DNA from: Microcebus murinus
Lineage: Eukaryota; Chordata; Mammalia; Primates; Cheirogaleidae
Assembly (NCBI RefSeq): GCF_040939455.1
Contig: NC_134109.1
Span: forward strand, 32,257,501 to 32,321,500
Reading direction: 5' to 3'
Length of the DNA: 64,000 nt
The notes under the pieces are model-generated. The model saw only the letters and a list, made by a program, of their open reading frames with translations. It ran no database searches and was not told the origin of the DNA. This document shows positions 22,741 to 32,949 of this stretch, in pieces. Numbering within the stretch: position 1 is the first letter of the stretch; each line of letters begins with the position of its first letter. The translations under genes were made by a program, and so were the position numbers.

Positions 22741-23854
22741 GAAGTGGAAAAGTTACAGGAATGAATGTATACTTGCAAACTGAAATAACTACTTTGAAGG
22801 AAATTAACATTCCATGAGGGCATGAAAGGACAGATACTTTGTCTTGGGGGTGTGTGGGGGGGGACGGTGGGCATCAAGAGTGTTTTTCCTGAGGAAGTGA
22901 TGATGGAGCTGGATTCTAAAGAATGATTTATAATTTACTTGGGCTAAATGAAAACTGATTCACACAGAAAGGTTTGCATGTGCAAAGGCCCTGTGGCAAG
23001 AGGAAGATGGCTGGTTTTCATCTAAAACTGATTAGAGCATAGGGGGTCTCCTGGGGTGGGGGTGGGAGAAGTGGTGATGGGGAGTGAAAGTCAGGGAATG
23101 GAGTAAGAGAGTCAGATTATGCTGGACTAAGGGTTTGCTCTAGGCAGGGGTGTGGGGAAGCGCTGTTGACTAGCCTGGGAATTAACTGAATTGTGGAACA
23201 TCTCTGTAGAGAAATAGTTAAAGCAATTGACCTAAGAATGAGAGTTTAGATGTCCCCTCTCAGCCAGAGAGCAAGATAATGAGACCCTCCCCCAGGGCCA
23301 TGCAAGAACAGGGATTGGATTCTCTGTAGTCCAGAGAATGGACTGCTACCGAAGGTTTCAGATACCATATGGGGCCACATTTATAGTAGACCCTAAAGTA
23401 CCCTCTCCTGAGTCCTCTGCTTGGTTTCAGGGTGATACTAGCAGCTGAGGATGCCCACTAAGCTTTCTGAGGGGCTTGAGGACTTCCATAGAAGAGGCTT
23501 CTCATGTACTATCCACAGGGCCCAGGTGATCTAGTCTAGTCATCTCAAATACTTGTGACAATGATGAGGTATTTTTCAGATGGGCAGCAGAATTCCTCAC
23601 TCTAGACCACCTCACTCTTTCCCAGGCTCCAGTGCCAGGGCTCCCTCCCCCTTTCCAGGCATCAGGGCCTGCCTTTGTTCAGGGCTGGGGATGGGGGGCA
23701 GAGAATGACACAGATCAAATTTATAAGTTGTCAGTTGACCATTTAATGGAAGTCTGTACTTAATAATCTTTGCAAAGTGAATACCCCCGAATTTGTTCTG
23801 TGGTGTAATAAGGGCCCAAGAATGGTTTACGTACAACCACTAGACACACAGGTT
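22741..23854. other. Intergenic, no gene recognised
   Basis: Unique or very diverged sequence. A segment near 22800-23030 (TTCCTGAGGAAGTGATGATG, GCAAAGGCCCTGTGGCAAGA) has the flavour of an ancient mammalian repeat, but I cannot name it. Confidence 0.4.
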
Positions 23855-24000
23855 CCACTTAGCATGAAACTAGGCACTTTACCTGCCAAATTTAGATAGT
23901 ATTATCATCCTCCCTATTTTAGAGATGAAGAAAACTTGAAAAGTCACAAAGCTAGAAAATGGCAGACCAAAGACCTGGATCAAGGATCGCCCCAACCTCA
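23855..24000 (+). repeat. MIR SINE, diverged
   Basis: CTAGGCACTTTACCTGCC, CTCCCTATTTTAGAGATGAA and a tail with GTCACAAAGCTAG. Confidence 0.6.
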
Positions 24001-24007
24001 ATGGCTT

Positions 24008-24165
24008 GGGCCATTAATTCTCAAACTTCAAATTTACCAAAAATGCAGATTCCCGGCCCCACCTGAGAATGGCTGACTCTCTGAGCCCGGATCCAAGCTG
24101 AGGAATCTGCATTCCACAAACACTACAGGTAACTCTAACAGGTGACTCCACGGGTTCCACTCCAC
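24008..24165 (+). mobile_element. MER5-like hAT fragment
   Basis: ATTCTCAAACTTCAAATTTA at the left, then AATGCAGATTCCCGGCCCCA and GAGGAATCTGCATTCCAC resemble a MER5-type nonautonomous hAT element. Diverged. Confidence 0.5.
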
Positions 24166-24529
24166 CGGACCTCTCTCTCTCTAACCCAGGAGCCCTTAGG
24201 CTGTGCCAAGGAGTCAAGTAGCAGACTTTGGGGGAGGGGCAGGGCCCAATCTGAAGAATTTAGGAGATTTTGCAAATGACCTGAAGCCTCCGCGGAAGTG
24301 CAACACCGCAGGAGTCTGGGGAGCGGGTGCCTCAGAAGGCGCCAGAGACAGGGCCAGGCCGTCTGGGGGTGCTCGGCCCAGCGCCTCACACTCTCACCTG
24401 CTGCGAGGTGCGCCCAGGGTCCAGACTGGCCGATGAATATGTATATCTGCCGCGCCTCCTTCCTTCCGAGGACTTTCACTTTCCCCCTTTCACAAAATTA
24501 AACACCTACCCCCACCCAAGCTGGGTCCC

Positions 24530-25340
24530 AGCGAATGGGGAGGGCGCGGAAGTCGGGCCCCTGCCCGAGGAGCCGGCCCACCGCCGCCGGGTCGGAAGCG
24601 GCCGTGCAGGTGACGGGGCGGCCCCCTGGGCTCGGCGCGGGGAGGACTGGAGGGCGCTCTGCGGAGCGGAGGCGGCCGGGGAGGGCCGCGACGCCTCCCG
24701 TCGGCCTTCCCGCCCCGGTGGGGGCTCACCGCCGCCCGCCGGCACCCGGCACCTGCGCGGCTCGTCCGGGCGGGGGCGGACCGGCTTCGGCCCGGGACCC
24801 TCAGCCCACCCCCGCCCGCCGCCGCCGCGCCCGCGCCGGGTCAGCGAAGGGTTAAGGAGCTCGCTCCCTCCCCTCCGCGCCCTCACCCTTGGAAAGTCCC
24901 CGAAATGACGTTTCAACCCGACAATTAAAAAAAGGGTTTAATTATAGAGACAGGCTTTGGGCGCTGGAACAAACCCGGTCGGTCGGCGGGGCCGGTAAAC
25001 AACTCGGGAGCGAGCGGGCCGGGCCAGGCCGCCTCGCGGGGCCCGCGCCCCCAGGGAGGAGGGGAGGGCAGGGCCCGCCGGGAGTTGGAAAAGCGGAGGA
25101 AATTCGAGGAATCGGCTTTCTCATTGGGGGAAAAATAAAAAAAATCCCAACACTTTTTAGCCAGCCTGGGACTCCGAGGCCGCGTAATAGTGCCCCTGGC
25201 CGTTCCCGCAGCTTTGCGGGGAAAAGAGGCACCGCCCGGAGCGCGGGCACAGCCGGTGCGGCGCGGGGACGGGCCCTGCGCCGGGAAGGGGCCCCGCGCG
25301 CTCCCCTTCCCCCTTTGGCTCCTCCACCCCCTCCCCGATC
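24530..25340. promoter_or_regulatory. CpG island about 2.3-3 kb upstream of the ZFP36L1 TATA promoter
   Basis: Very G+C- and CpG-rich sequence, densest at about 24540-24850, separated from the promoter island by less CpG-rich DNA (25440-26090) with a small CpG pocket at 26100-26270. Long open frames here on both strands are proline/arginine/glycine-rich and look like by-products of composition. It could be an upstream alternative promoter or a shore of the main island. Confidence 0.65.
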
Positions 25341-26749
25341 CTCCCCAGCTGAGCTTCGCGAGCTCTTGGGAGTTAAAGAGCAGCCGGCCCCTTTTGGGGG
25401 TGGAAACGGGGTGGGGGGGGATAAAAAAAACTGAAATAGCTTCACATCAGAACTGAGACTAACCTTGTGGTTTTAACGCACACCCTGCTCTGTCCTGAAA
25501 TCTGGAACTCATTACTTCATCACCCAGAAACTGCACGAAACCGCCCCCCCACCCCCACTGGAGCTGGGGAAAGGAACGAGCAAACATCCCTTTAAGAAAG
25601 AAACCTCTACTTGAATGATTTAAATTAAGGTGGATGGAAGTTATTTCCCTTTCTGGCGCTTGCCAGATTTCAAGTAAAGCTGAAAAAAAATGGGAGCAGG
25701 GGGAGGGAAGCAACAGGCGGCTGGACAGCAGAAGAAAAAGCAAGGGGGCAGCAGCCGGGTTGAAATGGGGGCCATCAATTTAAGTCAGAAAAGAAAAATA
25801 AAAGCAGACCCAGCTTGGGTGTCACGTAGGTTCGTGGCTGCAGCAAAAGTCGTGTTTCGTAAAGTTGAAAAACAACCGGTTCCTCTAACTGTTGTGATTT
25901 GGAAGGTTTCCCAGCGTTTGCCCGGAAGTTGACGAATAAATAAGAAATGCAATAAAAATGGGGGTGGGGGGAATGAGAGTGCGACTCGAGCGATCTCCTC
26001 GGCCCGCCCAGTCCTCTCCTAAGAAACGTGCTCATAATGGGGTGACCTAATTACATCGCAATGGAACTCCCTCTTAGCCACTCGGCGCACCGGGTTTCAT
26101 AACAGACCCGGCGGCCTCGAGTGCCGAGAAGGGACGTGCAGGGCTGACGAGGCGGCGGGGCCCGCGTGGAAATAGGAAAGAAACACAACCCCACAATTTC
26201 CGCCTGGGTCTTCACTCCGGCACCGGGGCGAAGGCGCAGGGAGCGGGTGGGGAGCACGTTAGCAACTTTTTATCTGGGTGGGCAGGGGACACCCAAACCT
26301 AACAGCAAATAAATACATGTTTTACGGTTTTTAAGAGAGTAATACTGGACTGAGGGCCCCTCTGTTTCGTGGACCTCATGTTCCCTCCCGCCCAGAGCAG
26401 CGTGACAAGCCATATGTTCCGTTCCCGCGGGGGCCGGGGAGAAGCAACAATAAGTTCAAAGTGTCGCCTCCCTCCACCTTCGTTCTTACCAAAGTAACTT
26501 TTTTCATTGTTCTAACGTCTGGAGGTGTGTGGAGGGGGGAGGAGGGGAAAGGTTGCTGTGCGGCCCGAAAGTCAGAGCGCGTGGAAAGTCATGCTCGGTG
26601 TGTTTTTGGGGGCAGGGAGGTAGAAGAAGGGGCGTTCGTGAAGGATTCAGGGTTTTCTTCACTAAAAAGTTTAAATATTGGATGCGTTTAAGAAACGCCA
26701 AGCCTAGGCCTGCTAAAACAAACAAACGGCCCGGGCTGTGGTCTTTTTC
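25341..26749. other. Repeat-free upstream flank of ZFP36L1
   Basis: No transposable element and no credible coding frame. The absence of repeats next to a promoter suggests constrained regulatory DNA, but I identify no individual element with confidence. Confidence 0.4.
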
Positions 26750-27225
26750 CGCGATGCCCCCCCCCTTCCCGCCCACACTCGGAGTGCAGCGGCTGCAAAG
26801 CAAGCGCGAGTGTAGACGCGTGCGGCGCGCTAAATCTAAACCGTGCAGCGCTCGCCCCCGCCAGGCCGGGTCCTCCTGGGGAAAAAGTTTCCCCAGTCCA
26901 GCCCACCCCCGCCTCGCTGAAAAAAAAAAACAAAACCCAAAACCCAACACTTAAAACCCTATAGTTGGACGTTTTGTGCGTCCCAAAGTTCCAGTCTCCT
27001 CGCTCAGCCGGGTTTGCGGAAGGGAGCCGATGCGGAAGTCGGGAAAAGGTAAGCAGTGCGGGCACTTGGAGAAGTTTCAAGGCAGACCAGCTCAAGATGG
27101 AAACCGCAGCCCGGGCGCTAAGGACGGGCTCCGGCTCCCGCTGGCAAAAAGAGAAAGTCGAGCCCGCCTTCCTGCCCGACAAGAAAACAACACAACAACT
27201 AGAACCCCGAAGGGGGTGGAATGAG

Positions 27226-27233
27226 TGATGTCA
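27226..27233 (+). promoter_or_regulatory. CRE-like site TGATGTCA upstream of ZFP36L1
   Basis: One mismatch from the palindromic CRE TGACGTCA, about 380 bases upstream of the inferred start and inside the CpG island. Factor binding (CREB/ATF/AP-1 class) is inference. Confidence 0.45.
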
Positions 27234-27562
27234 CAGAGCCGCGCTCCGAGGTTGACAAAGGGGGGGGCGCGCACCTCCCCCTCTGCGCCGCGCGCGGCCC
27301 CACAGGGGCGCCTGAAGCTCTGGGGAGCGAAGCCGGCGGACTCGAAACTTTTCCTCTTTAAGAAAAAAAAGTTGTACGAGGCTCGGAGTGGGGTTTTTTT
27401 TTTCCGCCTTCTTTCCTTGTCTCCCCTCCCCCTTCTTCCTTTTGAAAGTTTCTACCTCCCACCCCCCTTAGCTTGACCGCATGGCTGATTCAACCTCAGT
27501 GTCAATCAACTTTTTTCCCTCCTCTTCCTCATTTAAATGCGTTTAAAGCTCCTCCTCCCCGG

Positions 27563-27583
27563 CCAATCTGAAACTTTATAAAT
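27563..27583 (+). promoter_or_regulatory. ZFP36L1 core promoter: CCAAT box and TATA box
   Basis: CCAAT at 27563-27567 and TATAAAT at 27577-27583 lie immediately upstream of a GC-rich leader and 160-180 bases upstream of the start codon. A TATA box inside a CpG island is typical of immediate-early response genes, the class ZFP36L1 (TIS11B) was found in. Confidence 0.8.
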
Positions 27584-27606
27584 TGGGCTTTCCGCGCCGC
27601 AGCCCG

Positions 27607-27743
27607 AGAGAGTCAGAAAGGCGAGGGGCGCCGGGAGCTGGCGTGTGGGACTCCAAACCCGAGAGCCGGAGGCTGCGCCTTCCCCGCACCGGGACCTTCG
27701 CGACACACCACATACTCGCCCCTGCCCCGAGCGAGCGCCCAGG
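27607..27743 (+). other. ZFP36L1 5' UTR (start inferred)
   Basis: The transcription start is inferred as about 30 bp downstream of the TATA box, giving a leader of about 137 bases. It contains no ATG. The frame continuous with the ZFP36L1 start codon has no stop throughout the leader. Confidence 0.7.
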
Positions 27744-27800
27744 ATGACCACCACTCTCGTGTCTGCCACCATCTTCGACTTGAGCGAAGTTTTATGCAAG
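27744..27800 (+). other. ZFP36L1: ZFP36L1 exon 1 coding part
   Basis: Nineteen codons from the ATG to a phase-0 donor, CAAG followed by GTAAAG. This short N-terminal exon is typical of the ZFP36 family, in which a tiny first coding exon is followed by one large exon carrying the fingers. Reading on into the intron would add nine codons and then a stop at about 27828, so use of the donor is required for the full protein. Confidence 0.95.
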
Positions 27801-30800
27801 GTAAAGAAGGGCGGAGCGTTTGCTTTTTAAAAAGTCTTTTTCTTTTGCCTTAAAAAGGAAGCCCCAAAAGTTTGGGTGTTGGAAAGAAGAGGGTAAAGGG
27901 AGATGGTTCTTTTCTCCGCCTGCATTTCCCCCCTAGTTTGAAGGAATTTGGCCCTGTCCTTCCAACTCTTTGAATTTCAGCAGTGCCTAGCGGGGATTAC
28001 ATGTGAATCTGGGGATCAGAGTTTTTGGGGTGCGAAGTTTGCGTGGCAGGGCTGCCCGGGGGCCGCGGAGGTGGGGCCCAGTTGGGGCAAGTTTTGGGTG
28101 ATTTTTTAGTACAAAACGTGCTGCCTGAGCCAGGGTTCGTTGGTCTGCTCGGTTTCCCGGTGTGCGCTCTGGGTCCCGGCGACGCCGGGAGGGGTTCAAC
28201 TCTGTCCAGTAACATTGCAGGCCTGTGGGGTTGGGGTCCGGGATACCTTAGGGGAAGTGAGTTTCGCGACGAAATTTTGCTGTGAGATTCGTTCCCCTGT
28301 TTTGGAGGAGCTGGGTATCTGCAAGGAAGAAAAAGGCCAAGTTGTAATTCAAAAAGATGTTACAGAGTGACTTTGCAGTGGGGTTTACGTCTGCCCTAGC
28401 TTGGCTAGGCTTCCTCCCCCGATCGCTGACCATGCTGCAAACTTTGGGATGAAGGTGGACTTCGGGTTGACCCACTTACCTGTGTTGCAAAGCACCTCAG
28501 TTCGTCGATTTGGGGGGCGGGGGCGGGGCGGTGGTGACAAAATACTGGCCTAAACTCAAGGGTCCTCGCAAGTAAGGATATGCTGAGGCCTCCTTAAAAC
28601 ATACAGCTTGCCAGCCGCTGTTGGAAAAAGCAAGTTTCCAACCTGTAATGTCCCAGCAGTGCAGTTTAAATGTACATAGCAAAAGCCTTTGGATGTTGTT
28701 AAATTTTTTTCCAACACCCTCCCCCCAATTTGAAAGGGTGAAGCTGCTAGGCTGCTTTTAATTGCCGAAGTGTTTTGCCTTAAACACGTCGGGTCATGTT
28801 GCTCTCTTTTCCCAGCTTGCAGCTCCTGTCGGCGCAGCTGCCAGCGCCCCAGGGCTGCAGGGTTGGGGTGCAGGGACGTTGAGGAGCTGAAGAGCAACAT
28901 CAAAAAAGTTTGAATTTTCAGCTTCCTTCCCTCCCTGCGCTTTCCCAAACTCGGCTCGCATTCCCAAACTCCACTCGCGCAGCTGCGGGGGCTCCCCAGC
29001 ACTTCTTCCCTCTCTTCCCGGCTCCTGCTCTTTGATCTATTTCTCTTTCTTTCGCCCCCTCCCCCTGCAGGACTTTTTAAATGAACCTCATTGTTGGAAA
29101 CCAGCTCTCGACTGGGTTCCTGTAATCCTCTCGGTGGGGTGGTTGCAGTTACAGATTCCCGATCCCCACCCCGCCCATCCTAAGGGACCAACTTTTGGAT
29201 CTGCACAATGACACCCACATGGGCTGGGAGCCAACTCCCAGGTCCCCCGCCTGATGATACTCTTTCCAAATCTTGGGTATACTTTCCGCAGGTGACCAGG
29301 GTTTCATTGGAATAGAAACCTGCCTGTAGTTGGCTCTGTCTCCCATCCCTGCCCCCCAGTCCGCTACGACTGGGAGGTAGATGGGGGGATTTGGTGCTTT
29401 CCTTTTCCTTCCTATCTGCAGCTTTGCATTAAAGATTAAACACTGGTGCTCTTATCCCAGTCCGCTCTTGCAGCCAGAAGACTAATTGCAAAGGCATCTT
29501 CTCAGTGAAGGGAGGTGGGGAACGTTGGGAGAGATCATTGTGGAAGGTACCCCTTCCAGGAACACAGGGGAGTGAGTTTTATTTTCGAGAATCTCATCCC
29601 TCTCTCCCCCAACCACAGACCGGGCCCCCATGTCTTCCCTCCTTACCTCTCAAGAAAAGGCATAGGCAGTCAGTAAACCTTTTGCCAGAAGGGAACACTT
29701 CTGAAGGAGGAAGTTGGGAGTCTTAGGCCAGGTTGTGGGGGAGGGGCGAATCAATTAAGCAGGACTGATTAGAAAGGGACCTAACCTACTCATGAAAATC
29801 AGTCTCCTCTCTGAGGCCTATCCGTTTTTGTTAGGGGAGGGGAATCTAGAGAAGTCTGCATTGTGTGAGATTTTGAGTTGAAGAATCTATTTGGGTGGTG
29901 AAGAAGTTGCATTTTATAGATAAAAGTGGTAGCTTTGGGACAGGATATGGGGGTGCATTTCAGGAGTCAGCATGGAGCAGGGTCCATACATAAAATAATT
30001 TGTCACACAGTCCAAAATTTTGTTGTTTCTCATGCATGGGGCCAAAATAAACCCAGGTGGATGGTCTGTGGGAGCAAGAGAGGGAAGGGGCTTGCTAGGG
30101 CAGGGGTGGAGAGATTGTGGAAGGAGCTGCCTAACTATCCTTTCTCTTCTCTCTCTTCCTTCCAGGGTAACAAGATGCTCAACTACAGTACTCCCAGTGC
30201 AGGGGGCTGCCTGCTGGACAGGAAGGCAGTGGGCACCCCTGCTGGGGGGGGCTTCCCTCGGAGGCACTCGGTCACCCTGCCCAGCTCCAAGTTCCACCAG
30301 AACCAGCTCCTCAGCAGCCTCAAGGGCGAGCCAGCCCCAGCCCTGAGCTCTCGGGACAGCCGCTTCCGAGACCGCTCTTTCTCAGAAGGGGGCGAGCGGC
30401 TGCTGCCCACCCAGAAGCAGCCGGGAAGCGGCCAGGTCAACTCCAGCCGCTATAAGACGGAGCTGTGCCGCCCCTTCGAGGAAAATGGCGCCTGTAAGTA
30501 CGGGGACAAGTGCCAGTTCGCACACGGCATCCACGAGCTCCGCAGCCTGACCCGCCACCCCAAGTACAAGACGGAGCTGTGCCGCACCTTCCACACCATC
30601 GGCTTCTGCCCCTACGGGCCCCGCTGCCATTTCATCCACAATGCTGAGGAGCGCCGTGCCCTGGCCGGGGCCCGGGACCTCTCCGCCGACCGTCCCCGCC
30701 TCCAGCATAGCTTTAGCTTTGCTGGGTTTCCTAGTGCCGCTGCCACCACCGCTGCCACCGGGCTGCTGGACAGCCCCACCTCCATCACCCCACCCCCCAT

Positions 30801-31125
30801 CCTGAGCGCTGATGACCTCCTGGGCTCACCTACCCTGCCCGATGGCACCAATAACCCTTTTGCCTTCTCCAGCCAGGAGCTGGCGAGCCTCTTTGCCCCT
30901 AGCATGGGGCTGCCCGGGGGTGGCTCCCCGACCACCTTCCTCTTCCGGCCCATGTCCGAGTCCCCCCATATGTTTGACTCTCCCCCCAGCCCTCAGGATT
31001 CTCTCTCGGACCAGGAGGGCTACCTGAGCAGCTCCAGCAGCAGCCACAGTGGCTCAGACTCCCCCACCTTGGACAACTCAAGACGCCTGCCCATTTTCAG
31101 CAGACTTTCCATCTCAGATGACTAA
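27744..31125 (+). CDS. ZFP36L1: ZFP36L1, CCCH zinc-finger mRNA decay factor (spliced: 27744-27800 joined to 30166-31125)
   Basis: The joined exons encode 338 residues, the expected full length of mammalian ZFP36L1 (TIS11B/BRF1). The family binds UAUUUAU-type AU-rich elements in 3' UTRs and recruits CCR4-NOT to deadenylate and destabilise the mRNA, mainly in the cytoplasm. Seen in sequence: two tandem C-X8-C-X5-C-X3-H fingers, C120/C129/C135/H139 and C158/C167/C173/H177, each led by RYKTEL or KYKTEL (114-119, 152-157), with 18 residues between H139 and C158. Known regulatory serines are present: S54 in an RxxS context, S92 in RSFS, S203 in HSFSF, and S334 in the conserved C-terminal tail (RLSISDD), the family's CNOT1-binding region. 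A serine-rich stretch precedes this tail. ATG 27744 is the first ATG of the 5' UTR and has A at -3. All metal ligands are intact and I see no break. Identification is near certain. Confidence 0.98.
27801..30165 (+). other. ZFP36L1 intron 1 (2365 bp)
   Basis: GT-AG intron: donor GTAAAG at 27801, acceptor TTCCAG ending at 30165 behind a long pyrimidine tract (about 30139-30163). CTAAC at 30131-30135 is a good branch-point candidate about 30 nt from the acceptor. The first 450 bases are still CpG-rich and continuous with the promoter island. I saw no interspersed repeat inside, unusual for this window and typical of an intron with regulatory content. The last 240 bases before the acceptor are open in frame with exon 2. 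Confidence 0.9.
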
Positions 31126-32234
31126 ACCAGGGTAGGGAGGGACCCCCTGCCTACCCCACCCCCAACCCCGCAGCCACATCCCAGACCCTTACCTCCCTAC
31201 CCATCCTTACAGCCCCTACATTAACAAGGTTAAGCTCAACCCCTTTCCCCCAGAACCTTGAAATGTCCCTTCTCCCTCTCCCATTACCCCACCTAACATA
31301 AGGACAAGTCAATTTGTCAGTAGCTTCTTCTGGCTTGAAACCCCCTCCCTGGATTTTATAGCCCACTTACCATGCATAACAAACAAGTCCCATATTTGTC
31401 AGTAGATGCCTTTTTTCTGGCTTAAGCCTTAAGTGCCAAATCACAAAAGAAAAAGCAGTAACAGTTTACAGAAGCAACTTAGTGCCTTGTAATCTAACTT
31501 TGTCACTGTGACTACATTACCTCTTCAGCGCCAGAGGGCACCCGTGGGCCTCCCGGAGCCTCTGCCCATGGGGAGGGGGAGGGGCAGGCCCAGAACCAGC
31601 AGCTCCCTCCACTGGCGACACAAGTGCACCTTCCCTGCTTCAGTCTCCCGCACACTTCCTCCTCCCCTCTCTTCCCAATATCAGCCCCCTCAGAGTTGTT
31701 GCCAGACTTGGAGTTTTGGGGAAACCTGTCTTGACATTCAAAACCTTTTTCTTCCCAACCTGAACCCCTGTTGACTAATCTTGCCTGGGTTTGTGGAGGT
31801 CTGCAGGAAGGCAGGCTGAAAAAGTGGACGAAGATTTTGACTTAAGTGGGACTTTGTGATTTTAATTTTTTCTTTTTTTAAGTGGGGAGGAAGGGGACGC
31901 TAGATGGACTATGAGAGACTTGATTTTGGTGCTAAAGTTCCCCAGTTCATATGTGACATCTTTAAAAAAAAAATAACAACAAAAAAAAAATGAGAGAAAA
32001 GCTAAAAAAAAATGTAAGGGGTGAGCAGTTAATGGTATTCATTCCACATACATTATCTGTGTAAAACGATTTCCTGTAGAAGTAGCTTTAATGGTTTTTG
32101 CTCTAGAATACCGTAGGTCTATCCTTAGAGCACTCACGCCATGCTTTTTTCCCTTGGTTTTAAACTTCATATAACTTTCAGAAATTGGAGAGCAAAAATT
32201 TTGCTTGTCACTGCACATCAATATAAAAAAGCTT

Positions 32235-32301
32235 ATTTAACTTATCAAAACGTATTTATTGCCAAACTATGCTTTTTTTTGTTAATTTTGTTCATATTTA
32301 T
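32235..32301 (+). promoter_or_regulatory. AU-rich element cluster in the ZFP36L1 3' UTR
   Basis: Three ATTTA pentamers in 66 bases: 32235-32239, 32254-32258 (in TATTTATT) and 32296-32300 (in TATTTAT). TATTTAT is the core recognised by the tandem CCCH fingers encoded by this same gene. Regulation by its own product is inference from the known behaviour of the family. Confidence 0.65.
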
Positions 32302-32510
32302 CGGGATGACAAATCCATAGAATATATTCTTTTATGTTAAATTATGATCTTCATATTAATCTTAAAATTTTGTGACGTGTCTTTTTCCTTTTTTTCCACA
32401 GTTTTAATATATTATTCTTCAACGACATTTTTGTAACTTTACACTTTTTTTGGTTATTTTATTTTAAAAAAATGAAAAATTAATTTAAAAAAATGCAAAA
32501 AACTGTTGGA

Positions 32511-32519
32511 TTATTTATT
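32511..32519 (+). promoter_or_regulatory. Consensus ARE nonamer TTATTTATT in the ZFP36L1 3' UTR
   Basis: An exact match to the optimal nonamer bound by TTP-family tandem zinc fingers, in an A/T-rich context. It is the strongest ARE in the window. Confidence 0.75.
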
Positions 32520-32867
32520 TTAGAAATTCCCCCCTTTGTGTTGGACTGCAAATTGAGTTTCTTTCTCTTTAGGCCTTTTACAACTAGGACTGAGAATGTA
32601 TGTAAAAGTTCTGTGACAGTACAGAAGGAAAACAACTTTTTATGTATAGCTTCTAAAAGGGAAAAAACAAAAAAAGAGAGAAAACCCTTTGACTTCCACG
32701 TGCCCATCTCAAGACATTCCACTCGCAGATTTGAGGTTCTGGATTCCAGGTTTGGAGTTTTCCAATGTTAATGTAAACAGAACTGGCACACACACATAAG
32801 ATGAATGTAATTATTATTCCTCTTGCTGGTCACTACCGTCGCTTTCTATTTCTCTTTCTTTGTGTGA

Positions 32868-32876
32868 ATTTATTTA
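32868..32876 (+). promoter_or_regulatory. Overlapping ATTTA pair just upstream of the poly(A) signal
   Basis: ATTTATTTA, two overlapping pentamers about 50 bases upstream of the AATAAA signal. Likely part of the same AU-rich decay module. Confidence 0.6.
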
Positions 32877-32922
32877 AAAGAAAAAAAACTTTTTGTAACG
32901 ACTATTTGCAGTTTAAAAAATC

Positions 32923-32928
32923 AATAAA
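32923..32928 (+). terminator. ZFP36L1 poly(A) signal AATAAA
   Basis: Canonical hexamer at 32923-32928, followed by a T-rich stretch (32934-32939) and a G/T-rich downstream element from about 32948. Cleavage is expected near 32940-32947. Confidence 0.85.
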
Positions 32929-32949
32929 CCCCGTTTTTTCAAGAAACAT

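Larger units (their letters stand above)
26750..28260. promoter_or_regulatory. CpG island spanning the ZFP36L1 promoter, exon 1 and start of the intron
   Basis: Dense CpG from about 26750 through the leader, exon 1 and the first 450 bases of the intron, with no interspersed repeats. This is the expected promoter island of the gene. Confidence 0.75.
31126..32945 (+). other. ZFP36L1 3' UTR
   Basis: About 1.8 kb from the TAA at 31123-31125 to the poly(A) signal, giving an mRNA of about 3 kb, the size known for ZFP36L1. The first 700 bases are C-rich; the distal part (from about 31850) is strongly A/U-rich with several AUUUA motifs. No transposable element lies within it. Confidence 0.85.

Noticed and set aside
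24327..25445. Open frames of 136-193 codons over the CpG island upstream of ZFP36L1
   Set aside because: Same reason: composition-driven frames on both strands without domain or conserved start.
30183..31081. Complement-strand open frames across ZFP36L1 exon 2
   Set aside because: Shadows of the real coding exon on the other strand.
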